Source: an uncultured Allomuricauda sp. (GTDB lineage: Bacteria > Bacteroidota > Bacteroidia > Flavobacteriales > Flavobacteriaceae). From it: a DNA stretch of 11,217 nucleotides. Where the stretch lies: NCBI GenBank assembly GCA_937911965.1, contig CALDPL010000434.1, forward strand, positions 1 through 11,217, written 5' to 3'. Each line of letters opens with the position of its first letter. The first letter of the stretch is position 1. The position numbers and the translations under genes are program-made. Below are positions 1-5,590 of the stretch, piece after piece. The notes beneath the pieces are model-generated. The model was not told where the DNA came from. It did not search any database and worked only from the letters and a program-made list of their open reading frames with translations.

Positions 1-2
1 AG

Positions 3-209
3 TTGAATCGAGCCGTCCTGGGCCTGACGGTGGCGGGCACACAAGAGTCCGTTCGGATCCTTGAAGACTATCAACTGGAGCTGACTCGTCGCACAAAAGA
101 CGCACCAAAGGATGATTATGTGCACAGAGAAGCAAAGGTCGTCTCCTCGAGACTAAAAGGTGCTCGCCGAATACAGGAAATTGGGATCGAGGCGTACTAT
201 GACGAATAG
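3..209 (+). CDS. C-terminal fragment of an unrecognised protein
   Basis: An open frame runs from the left edge to a TAG stop at 207-209 and gives 68 residues. The first codon inside the window is TTG, but no start signal is visible because the sequence begins there, so the gene is probably cut by the edge. The product is rich in charged residues (for example RRTKDAPKDDYVHRE in the middle and RRIQEIGIEAYYDE at the end) with no membrane segment. I do not recognise a family. Base composition and the absence of flavobacterial promoter elements differ from the right-hand part of the window, so this piece may come from another organism. It could also be a chance open frame. Confidence 0.3.
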   Translation: MNRAVLGLTVAGTQESVRILEDYQLELTRRTKDAPKDDYVHREAKVVSSRLKGARRIQEIGIEAYYDE

Positions 210-269
210 TTGCCTTTTGAGCACTGGGGAGTAAGCGCAGCTTCAGTCACCACTGTTTTGGACCCTGGA

Positions 270-290
270 GCCCGCTCTGATGAAGCGGGC
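270..290. repeat. Perfect 7-bp inverted repeat (GC-rich hairpin)
   Basis: GCCCGCT at 270-276 and AGCGGGC at 284-290 are exact reverse complements around a 7-base loop. It lies 61 bases after the stop of the left-hand open frame, where a terminator would be expected. No T-run follows it, so a standard intrinsic terminator is not supported. A second small hairpin (CCTGA/TCAGG with a 4-base loop) follows at 294-307. Confidence 0.5.
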
Positions 291-434
291 ATGCCTGATC
301 ATTCAGGGACCCTCCGCATCAAAGCAGCGGCTTACCACCATCAGGATGTTCCGGATCGCCGTAGTACCTGGTCATTGTGTTGAAAAGTGGGAACGTGCCA
401 TGAGTTTGGATGGCAGGCGCCTCACGCACCGATT

Positions 435-465
435 GCGCATCCTCTAGGCGATTCCGCCTATGCGC
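435..465. repeat. Two-tier inverted repeat (bulged hairpin)
   Basis: The outer arms GCGCAT (435-440) and ATGCGC (460-465) pair perfectly. Inside them AGGCG (446-450) pairs with CGCCT (455-459) across an ATTC loop, leaving a one-sided bulge of five bases at 441-445. Such a compact two-tier stem could be a small dispersed repeat or a transcript hairpin. A third palindrome, GCCTGCGCAGGC, lies 21 bases downstream at 487-498. Only one copy is visible here, so repeat status is not shown. Confidence 0.4.
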
Positions 466-486
466 GGAAAGTTCACATTAACCCCT

Positions 487-498
487 GCCTGCGCAGGC
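487..498. repeat. 12-bp perfect palindrome
   Basis: GCCTGCGCAGGC reads the same on both strands. It lies in non-coding DNA close to the bulged hairpin at 435-465. A palindrome of this length could be a protein-binding site, but nothing around it identifies a regulator. Confidence 0.3.
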
Positions 499-601
499 TT
501 ACGATGAGGTCAGTGTGCGCCTCAATCCTGTCGGACGGTCACGCCTTCCAGCAGGGCTTGACCTCGACGCGTGTCATTGCTGAAATAGTGCCTGTCCCTG
601 C

Positions 602-997
602 TTATTCGAGCCCTTCAAAGAGGTAAGCCAATATCGCGGGCAGGACTATCGTCGGCTGCTGGGATTCCTGCGCGACTCCGCCATCGACCAGCACCTTCTG
701 GCCCGCAATCGCCACTTCGACCTGCTGCAGGTGATCCAGGCCCACCCCGAGCTGCTCGGGATCGGCATCGACGAAGACACGGCGATCCTGATCGAAGAGG
801 ACGAGATGGTGGTGATGGGACGCGGATACGTGGCCATCTATGACGCCGGGGCCCGGCTTCTGGGCGGGGGTGGTTTCTATCTGCTCCGCGACGGCGATAC
901 TTTCGACCTGGCCACGCGGACTCCGCGGCGGCCCGGAGGCGCCTTTCCCGGGCTGGAGCGGGTCGGCCCCTCGAATTTCCCCAGCGACGGAGGTTGA
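602..997 (+). CDS. Cyanophycinase-like (peptidase S51) protein, C-terminal fragment
   Basis: About 131 residues match the C-terminal part of cyanophycinase-like S51 serine peptidases: an SAIDQHLLARNRHFDLL segment, then AHPELLGIGIDEDTAILI, then a GYVAIYD strand. In cyanophycinase the catalytic triad is Ser, His and Glu. The His of DQH and the Glu of GIDE are present here, 27 residues apart as in the known enzyme. The N-terminal half with the nucleophilic Ser (GxSAG) is missing. The frame is closed upstream by TGA at 581-583, and no start codon fits a whole enzyme. The fragment is therefore either a broken gene or one side of a chimeric join near 584-640. The DNA is much richer in G and C than the flavobacterial part, which suggests another organism. 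An internal ATG at 731 exists but would give only the last third. Confidence 0.7.
   Translation, partial: LFEPFKEVSQYRGQDYRRLLGFLRDSAIDQHLLARNRHFDLLQVIQAHPELLGIGIDEDTAILIEEDEMVVMGRGYVAIYDAGARLLGGGGFYLLRDGDTFDLATRTPRRPGGAFPGLERVGPSNFPSDGG
989..993 (+). promoter_or_regulatory. Shine-Dalgarno ribosome binding site
   Basis: GGAGG lies five bases before the ATG at 999 and overlaps the end of the S51 fragment, whose stop (TGA, 995-997) is one base before that ATG. This is a classic translationally coupled start and fixes the start of the next frame. Genes further right in the window show no such motif, as is usual in Bacteroidota, which supports a different origin for this piece. Confidence 0.7.
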
Positions 998-998
998 G

Positions 999-1583
999 AT
1001 GCGAACGGCCATCGGAGTTGCGATCGCGGGACTGCTGGCGGCGTGCGGCGGGAGCGATGAGCCCGCCCTGGTCATCGAAAGCCTGAACGGCTATCGTTTA
1101 AAAGAAAAAAAGCCCAAAAATCTTGGGGAATTCCTAACTCCGATCGGAAAGGTAGAGCTCCTGAGGGAGGGCACCGATATTACCCTGCTGTCCTATGGCT
1201 CCACCTTGAGGATCGTGGAAAGGGTGGCGGAGGAACTCGTCGAAGTGGGCATAGAGGCCGAGGTCATCGATGCACAGACCCTGCTTCCCTTCGATTTGGA
1301 CCATAGAACCGTGGAAAGCCTGAAAAAAACCAACAGATTGCTCATCATCGATGAAGATGTGCCCGGAGGTTGCTCGGCCTATCTATTACAGGAAATCCTC
1401 GAAAAACAAGGCGGGTACCGCTATTTGGACTCCCCACCCCGGACCTTGACGGCCAAGGCCCACAGGCCTGCATATGCCTCCGACGGGGATTATTTCTCCA
1501 AACCCAATGCGGAGGACATTTTTGAAAAGGTATACGAAATAATGCAGGAGGTCGACCCCGGCTCCTTTCCCCCTTTGAGATAA
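999..1583 (+). CDS. Lipoprotein signal peptide fused to 2-oxoacid dehydrogenase E1 C-terminal domain (chimeric)
   Basis: The first ~18 residues (MRTAIGVAIAGLLAACGG) form a lipoprotein signal peptide with an LAAC lipobox. From about residue 19 (SDEPALVIESLNGYR) to the end the sequence is the transketolase C-terminal domain of a Bacteroidota E1 component (pyruvate or branched-chain 2-oxoacid dehydrogenase, beta part). Visible family segments include GEFLTPIGK, LLSYGSTLRIV, the DEDVPGG turn and SDGDYFSKPNAEDIFEKVYEIM. In the complete enzyme this domain helps form the beta interface and bind the E2 partner of the thiamine-diphosphate decarboxylase complex in the cytoplasm. The alpha part and the thiamine-binding part are absent. 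A cytoplasmic enzyme tail behind an export signal makes no functional sense, and base composition changes sharply at about 1075, so I read this as a chimera in which only the part from about 1055 is native. An in-frame ATG at 840 lies inside the S51 gene and is not a likely start. Confidence 0.8.
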   Translation: MRTAIGVAIAGLLAACGGSDEPALVIESLNGYRLKEKKPKNLGEFLTPIGKVELLREGTDITLLSYGSTLRIVERVAEELVEVGIEAEVIDAQTLLPFDLDHRTVESLKKTNRLLIIDEDVPGGCSAYLLQEILEKQGGYRYLDSPPRTLTAKAHRPAYASDGDYFSKPNAEDIFEKVYEIMQEVDPGSFPPLR

Positions 1584-1625
1584 GTCCAAAAGCGGATCGG
1601 ACCGAAGCGCATTTCATCAATTAAT

Positions 1626-1656
1626 TTTGGAAATTATGGTACATTAGTTATATTTT
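1626..1656 (+). promoter_or_regulatory. Bacteroidota-type promoter of the doxX-family gene
   Basis: TTTG at 1626-1629 (the -33 element) is followed after 19 bases by TATATTTT at 1649-1656, which matches seven of eight positions of the TAnnTTTG -7 element. The spacing is within the usual range for the Bacteroidota housekeeping sigma factor. Transcription would begin near 1662, leaving a leader of under 20 bases with no Shine-Dalgarno motif. Confidence 0.6.
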
Positions 1657-1679
1657 CACATCGATTAAAAAACCCCCTA

Positions 1680-2060
1680 ATGAAAAACTACAACACAACC
1701 AATTTGGGCCTGGCACTTTTAAGAATTGTGCCCTCCGCCTTTTTGATTGCCAACCATGGATTCGGAAAACTGATGAAACTCGTCAATGGGAATACCGAAT
1801 TTGCCGACCCCTTTGGGATTGGCTCCGCCCCCACCCTGTTTTTGGCCGTGATTGCGGAAGTATTGTGTCCCCTATTGATCATCATCGGCTTCAAGACCCG
1901 TTGGAATGCCATTCCCCCTGCCATCACCATGTTTGTGGCCGCATTTGTATTCCATGGCGCAGATCCCTTTGGACGCAAGGAGCTGCCTCTGCTCTTCCTC
2001 GTGGTATTTGCCACCATCTTTCTGGTTGGGCCCGGTAGGTTCAGTGTGGATAAGAGGTAA
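1680..2060 (+). CDS. DoxX family membrane protein
   Basis: The 126-residue product has four hydrophobic segments (roughly residues 9-27, 49-70, 77-92 and 103-117), the layout of the small DoxX/DoxD-like inner-membrane family. It begins with the typical ALLRIVPSAFLIANHGFGKL segment, in which an Arg in helix 1 and a His-Gly pair at its end are characteristic. An acidic residue (E60) sits in helix 2. Family members have been linked to quinone or thiol redox chemistry and oxidative stress, but the substrate here cannot be told. The ATG at 1680 follows a good promoter with a short leader. The gene ends one base before the stop of the convergent holA, so it appears to be a single-gene unit. Confidence 0.85.
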   Translation: MKNYNTTNLGLALLRIVPSAFLIANHGFGKLMKLVNGNTEFADPFGIGSAPTLFLAVIAEVLCPLLIIIGFKTRWNAIPPAITMFVAAFVFHGADPFGRKELPLLFLVVFATIFLVGPGRFSVDKR

Positions 2061-2061
2061 A

Positions 2062-3063
2062 TCAGATAATTTCGGTCAACAACTCCTTTAAGAGATCGGC
2101 CTGTGCCATATTGCTTGCCCCGACACCCTTATCCTTTAGGTCCAGGCGTCTAAGGCTTGAAAGAACGGCGCTCACCCGTTTCATGGGATAATTTTTGGCG
2201 GACACTGCGTACTCGTTAAAAAAATAGGGATTGATTTTCAAGACCTGAACCACATTGGATTTGGATTGGTCGCTCAGACCGTGGTACTGCAGCAATTGGG
2301 TGAAAAAGGAATTCAAAACGGTAACGGTGAGTATAAAGGGATTGTCCTTGGGATTCTGGGCAAAATAATCAATGATCCGCGCCGCCTTTTTTACATCCCT
2401 TTCCCCTAGGGCCTTTTTCAGTTCAAAATTGTTGAAGTCCTTACTGATCCCGATGTGCATTTCGATATGTTCGGGGCCGATTTCGGTGCCCGGGGGCACC
2501 ATCAATGTCAATTTGTCCAACTCATTTGTGATCTTGCCCAGGTCGGTCCCCAAATACTCGACCAACATTTGACCGGCCTTGGGTGAAACCCTGTACTTTT
2601 TTGCCGCAAGGGTACGTTTGATCCAATCCGCCACCTGGTTCTCATATAATTTTTTGCTCTCGAACAGCAGACCGCCCTTTTGTATGGCCTTGTAGAATTT
2701 TTTCCGCTTGTCCAATTTCCCGTATTTGAAGCAGATCACCAAAACTGTAGTGGGCTGGGGGTTTTCCACATAGGGCAGCAGATTTTCTATGGTCTTTGAC
2801 AAATGCTGGGCCTCCTTGACGATAAGAACTTGGTGTTGGGCCATCATGGGGTATCTCTTGGCGATGGAGACCACCTCCTCCACTGTGCAATCCTTGCCGT
2901 AGACCACGGTCTGGTTGAAAGCCCTCTCCTGCTCCTCCAGGACATGGTCCGCAATATATTGGGAAATCCTATCTATATAATAGGGCTCCTCCCCGTACAG
3001 GAAATATATGGGCCGTGGGTTGCCCTTGTCAATTTCCGCCACGATCGGTTTTATGTTATCCAT
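2062..3063 (-). CDS. holA: DNA polymerase III subunit delta
   Basis: The 333-residue product, of usual length for the family, is the delta subunit of the clamp-loader complex, which opens the beta sliding clamp for loading onto primed DNA. Recognisable parts are the N-terminal PIYFLYGEEPYYIDRI segment (a degenerate nucleotide-binding region), a DLGKITNELDKL segment near residue 175-185, and the all-helical C-terminal collar domain (about 210-333) with NNFELKKALGERDVKKA. I chose the ATG at 3061-3063 because homologous sequence begins there; the frame stays open for another ~100 codons upstream, but that extension runs antisense to the HsdR_N gene and has no family resemblance. Its start is 27 bases from the divergent HsdR_N start, and it ends tail-to-tail with the doxX-family gene. 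Confidence 0.93.
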   Translation of the reverse strand: MDNIKPIVAEIDKGNPRPIYFLYGEEPYYIDRISQYIADHVLEEQERAFNQTVVYGKDCTVEEVVSIAKRYPMMAQHQVLIVKEAQHLSKTIENLLPYVENPQPTTVLVICFKYGKLDKRKKFYKAIQKGGLLFESKKLYENQVADWIKRTLAAKKYRVSPKAGQMLVEYLGTDLGKITNELDKLTLMVPPGTEIGPEHIEMHIGISKDFNNFELKKALGERDVKKAARIIDYFAQNPKDNPFILTVTVLNSFFTQLLQYHGLSDQSKSNVVQVLKINPYFFNEYAVSAKNYPMKRVSAVLSSLRRLDLKDKGVGASNMAQADLLKELLTEII

Positions 3064-3090
3064 TTGGAAAAAAATCATCAATTTTGCGCC
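3064..3090. promoter_or_regulatory. 27-bp divergent start region of holA and the HsdR_N gene
   Basis: Both genes start from this very short gap, so their promoters must overlap each other and the neighbouring coding ends. On the plus strand CAATTTTG at 3079-3086 matches seven of eight positions of the Bacteroidota -7 element and lies four bases before the ATG at 3091, suggesting a leaderless or nearly leaderless transcript. A matching -33 element is not clear. On the minus strand I see no convincing element. Confidence 0.45.
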
Positions 3091-3537
3091 ATGCTGGCCT
3101 TGAACTTCCCCTCTTATTCGTTTCGAGTCAAAAATAGCCAAAATAGGCAGTACATCTTTGACCCCATCCGCAAAAAATTCGTCCTGCTCCACCCGGAGGA
3201 ATGGGTCCGGCAGCACCTGCTGCGGTATTTGATCCAGGACAGGGGATATCCCATCGCATCGATCAATGTGGAAAAACAATTGATGGTGAACCAAATGAAA
3301 AAACGCTATGACCTGGTGTCCTACCTTCAGGACGGCAGTATTTTTCTCCTGGCCGAATGCAAGGCCCCACAAGTATCGATAGACCAGGCGACCTTCGACC
3401 AGATCGCACGCTACAACCTACAGCTCAAGGCCAGATATCTCCTGGTGACCAACGGCATGGACCACCATTGTTGTGAATTGGACCACTACAATGAAAAATA
3501 CAGCTTTTTGAGTGAAATTCCTGATTTTAGCCGTTAA
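3091..3537 (+). CDS. Stand-alone type I restriction HsdR N-terminal nuclease domain protein
   Basis: The 148-residue protein consists only of the PD-(D/E)XK nuclease domain found at the N-terminus of type I restriction R subunits. The catalytic pattern is intact: D74 in KRYDLVSY, E89-x-K91 in LLAECKAP, and a QxxxY motif (Q104 to Y108) typical of HsdR and related nucleases. No helicase motor domain follows, and no hsdM or hsdS gene is in the window, so it is not a restriction enzyme in the ordinary sense. Single-domain proteins of this kind occur in Flavobacteriia, where their role is not known to me. The start at 3091 is supported by a family-like MLALNFPSYSF beginning and by the -7 element just upstream. 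It is divergent from holA; its TAA stop is five codons before, and in frame with, the glycosyltransferase start. Confidence 0.8.
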   Translation: MLALNFPSYSFRVKNSQNRQYIFDPIRKKFVLLHPEEWVRQHLLRYLIQDRGYPIASINVEKQLMVNQMKKRYDLVSYLQDGSIFLLAECKAPQVSIDQATFDQIARYNLQLKARYLLVTNGMDHHCCELDHYNEKYSFLSEIPDFSR

Positions 3538-3549
3538 TTTGCCAGCATC

Positions 3550-4551
3550 TTGAAAATAGCCATTGTCATACTCAATTGGAATGGGGAAGCCTTGCTCAAA
3601 CGCTTCCTTCCCTTTGTGGTGGAACATTCCAAGGGAGCCGACATCCATGTGGTGGACAATGCGAGCACGGACGGATCCGTTGAGTTTTTAAAGCGGCACC
3701 ATCCCGATATAGGGTTGGTCCAAAACAGCGCCAACATGGGTTTTGCACAAGGCTATAACGAAGGTCTGAAGCATATCGAGGCGGATGTTTTTTGCCTGTT
3801 GAACTCCGATGTGGAGGTCGGTCCAAATTGGCTCGATCCCATTGTGGAGGGATTTGAAAGTCTGCCCGGGGCTTCCATAATTCAGCCCAAGGTCCTGGAC
3901 CTGAAGAAAAGGGACCATTTTGAATACGCGGGAGCGGCTGGGGGTTTCGTGGACATGCTCGGCTATCCCTTCTGCAGGGGAAGGATCTTTCAGTCCCTGG
4001 AACGAGATCACGGACAGTACGACGATATCCGGGAAATCTTTTGGGCCACCGGGGCCTGCATGTTCATCAAAAGTTCCACCTTCAGGGAACTGGGGGGCTT
4101 TGACGGGGATTATTTTGCCCATCAGGAGGAAATCGATCTCTGCTGGAGGGCCCAAAATGCCGGACACAAGGTCTATTATATGGGCAGCAGCCACATCTAC
4201 CACCAAGGGGGGTCCACCCTATCCAATATGAATCCCAAGAAGACCTACCTGAACTTCAGGAACTCCCTGTTCACCATTACCAAGAACCTGCCCAGAAGAA
4301 GGGCCCTCCCGATCATCTTCCTTCGCCTGATCTTGGACGGAATTGCGGCCCTGAGGTTCATTTTCCAGCTCAAGCCCAGGCATTGTTGGGCCATCCTAAG
4401 GGCACATTTCAGCTTTTATACCATGTTTCCGAAGACCTACAGAAAAAGGGAAAAAGCCAATTTTATATTAAAGTACCATGCAACGACGTCCATAGTTTGG
4501 TCCTACTACGTAAATCAAATAAAGAATTTTAACATTTTAGTAAAAGATTAA
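3550..4551 (+). CDS. Glycosyltransferase family 2 (rhamnosyltransferase-like)
   Basis: The 333-residue protein has the GT-A fold signatures of inverting family 2 enzymes: the VILNWNG start, VVDNASTDGS at 34-43, the DxD-like NSDVEV at 85-90 that would hold the metal and nucleotide-sugar, and the acceptor-side HQEEIDLCWR motif at 191-200 with its catalytic acid. The best resemblance is to WbbL-type rhamnosyltransferases and related cell-surface glycan enzymes. A hydrophobic, basic C-terminal part (about 250-300) suggests membrane association. TTG at 3550 must be the start: the frame is closed by the preceding gene's TAA at 3535-3537 and no ATG is available before residue 63. TTAATTTG at 3534-3541 resembles a -7 element overlapping that stop, with TTTG at 3507-3510 slightly too far away (23 bases), so it may have its own short-leader transcript or be read through from the nuclease gene. 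Sugar donor and acceptor are unknown. Confidence 0.88.
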   Translation: MKIAIVILNWNGEALLKRFLPFVVEHSKGADIHVVDNASTDGSVEFLKRHHPDIGLVQNSANMGFAQGYNEGLKHIEADVFCLLNSDVEVGPNWLDPIVEGFESLPGASIIQPKVLDLKKRDHFEYAGAAGGFVDMLGYPFCRGRIFQSLERDHGQYDDIREIFWATGACMFIKSSTFRELGGFDGDYFAHQEEIDLCWRAQNAGHKVYYMGSSHIYHQGGSTLSNMNPKKTYLNFRNSLFTITKNLPRRRALPIIFLRLILDGIAALRFIFQLKPRHCWAILRAHFSFYTMFPKTYRKREKANFILKYHATTSIVWSYYVNQIKNFNILVKD

Positions 4552-4584
4552 CGATGGCAAAACCTAGGAACATTGCTTTTTCCT

Positions 4585-4592
4585 TAATTTTG
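4585..4592 (+). promoter_or_regulatory. Bacteroidota -7 promoter element of the OmpA-family gene
   Basis: TAATTTTG matches the TAnnTTTG consensus at all eight positions. Transcription would start near 4599, giving a leader of about 50 bases before the ATG at 4649. The -33 region is poor, with no TTTG at the right spacing. The leader is AT-rich and has no Shine-Dalgarno motif. Confidence 0.6.
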
Positions 4593-4648
4593 CAACACTC
4601 TGAACTACTGATGATAAATCTAACAATCCTTAAATTATAATCTGAACT

Positions 4649-5524
4649 ATGAAAAAAGTTTTTCTAGGAACACTGGCAATGACAGTTCTCTTGTCTTCAT
4701 GCGTGTCACAAAAGAAATATGCCGAGCTTGAGGCCAAGCATAAGGAGACGCAGGATCTTTTGAATTCCGCAACGGTCAAACTCAACGATTGTTTGGAAGA
4801 AAAGGCTACGGCAAGCTCCAAATTGAAAACCCTTGAGGACCAAAACGCTTTCCTAAGGGCAAACAACCAAGATCTCATCAACAATATGGGCAATTTGACG
4901 ACCTTGACCACCAAGGGCGCCGAAAACCTTGAAAAATCCTTGGAAAGCCTTCAAGAAAAGGACCTGACCATCAGGAGACTTCAGGATGCGGTCACCCGTA
5001 GGGATTCCGTAAACCTTTCCCTGGTACAGAGCCTTAAGGGAGTATTGGGCAATTTGGACGACGAGGACATCGAGATCAGTGTTGAAAAAGGCGTGGTCTT
5101 TGTATCGATTTCCGACAAACTGTTGTTCAGGAGCGGGAGCTATACCGTGACCAATGCAGCAAAAGAAGTGTTGGGCAAAGTGGCCAAGGTGGTCAACAAC
5201 AAGCCTGATTTTGAATTTATGGTCGAAGGCCATACCGACAATGTGCCTTACCGTAGCAATGGCATCATCCTGGACAACTGGGATCTTAGTGCCAAACGTG
5301 CGACTTCCGTGGTCAGGATCCTTCAAAACGATTTTGGGGTAGATCCAAAAAGGATGACCGCTGCCGGACGTAGCTACTATATCCCCTTGGTGGACAATGA
5401 GACCTCTGCCAACAGGGCCAAGAACAGAAGGACCCGTATCGTGGTACTTCCAAAAATCGATCAGTTCTACAGCATGATCGAAGATGGTATGAAAGATCCT
5501 GCCATCGGAGGTAGCGGCAATTGA
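4649..5524 (+). CDS. OmpA family peptidoglycan-binding lipoprotein
   Basis: The 291-residue protein starts with a lipoprotein signal peptide (MKKVFLGTLAMTVLLSSC, lipidated Cys18). A long predicted coiled coil follows from about residue 20 to 128, rich in Leu, Lys and Glu. The C-terminal OmpA domain spans about 148-268. In that domain FMVEGHTDNVPY, NWDLSAKRATSVVRIL with D212, and NRAKNRRTRIVV with the R260/R261 pair correspond to the pocket that binds diaminopimelate in peptidoglycan. The likely role is to tether the outer membrane to the cell wall, with the coiled coil as spacer. A short tail (DQFYSMIEDGMKDPAIGGSGN) follows the domain. The gene has its own promoter element and ends before a strong terminator, so it appears to be transcribed alone. 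There is no beta-barrel domain, so it is not a classical OmpA porin. Confidence 0.92.
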   Translation: MKKVFLGTLAMTVLLSSCVSQKKYAELEAKHKETQDLLNSATVKLNDCLEEKATASSKLKTLEDQNAFLRANNQDLINNMGNLTTLTTKGAENLEKSLESLQEKDLTIRRLQDAVTRRDSVNLSLVQSLKGVLGNLDDEDIEISVEKGVVFVSISDKLLFRSGSYTVTNAAKEVLGKVAKVVNNKPDFEFMVEGHTDNVPYRSNGIILDNWDLSAKRATSVVRILQNDFGVDPKRMTAAGRSYYIPLVDNETSANRAKNRRTRIVVLPKIDQFYSMIEDGMKDPAIGGSGN

Positions 5525-5555
5525 TCGCAAAGGGAAACACTCCCTGAACAAACTG

Positions 5556-5588
5556 AAAGCGGCCCATTTGATCGGGCCGCTTTTTTTT
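5556..5588 (+). terminator. Intrinsic terminator after the OmpA-family gene
   Basis: AAAGCGGCCC (5556-5565) and GGGCCGCTTT (5574-5583) form a perfect 10-bp stem around an 8-base loop. The T-run at 5581-5588 completes a strong rho-independent terminator 31 bases after the stop. On the other strand the same stem is followed by TTTCAGTTTG, so it may also end the convergent YciO-type gene, whose stop is at 5591. Confidence 0.92.
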
Positions 5589-5590
5589 GT

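Larger units (their letters stand above)
210..601. other. Non-coding stretch with short inverted repeats
   Basis: No convincing gene lies in this 392-base stretch. An 80-codon open frame from 387 to 626 exists but its translation looks like chance: rich in Ala, Pro, His and Arg, with no recognisable motif. The stretch contains at least four perfect short inverted repeats, listed separately. It separates the end of the unknown left-hand frame from the cyanophycinase-like fragment, and one edge of a possible chimeric join may lie at its right end. Confidence 0.5.

Noticed and set aside
270..290. Hairpin considered as an intrinsic terminator for the left-hand frame
   Set aside because: The stem is good but no T-run follows on either strand, so it was listed only as an inverted repeat.
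230..600. Integron attC site, CRISPR array or tRNA in the palindrome-rich gap
   Set aside because: No attC core sites, no regularly spaced direct repeats and no cloverleaf could be found; there is no integrase gene nearby.
387..626. An 80-codon open frame on the plus strand
   Set aside because: Its composition looks random, it spans the inverted repeats, and it lacks a ribosome binding site or any family motif.
602..1075. A 157-codon minus-strand open frame opposite the S51 fragment
   Set aside because: The plus strand carries clear S51 motifs, and the minus frame crosses the chimeric join with no recognisable content.
3064..3372. N-terminal extension of HolA by about 100 residues
   Set aside because: The extension is antisense to the nuclease-domain gene, and HolA similarity and normal family length begin at the ATG at 3063.
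3091..3537. Type I restriction-modification system
   Set aside because: Only the nuclease domain is present. The flanking genes are holA and a glycosyltransferase, with no methylase, specificity or helicase parts.
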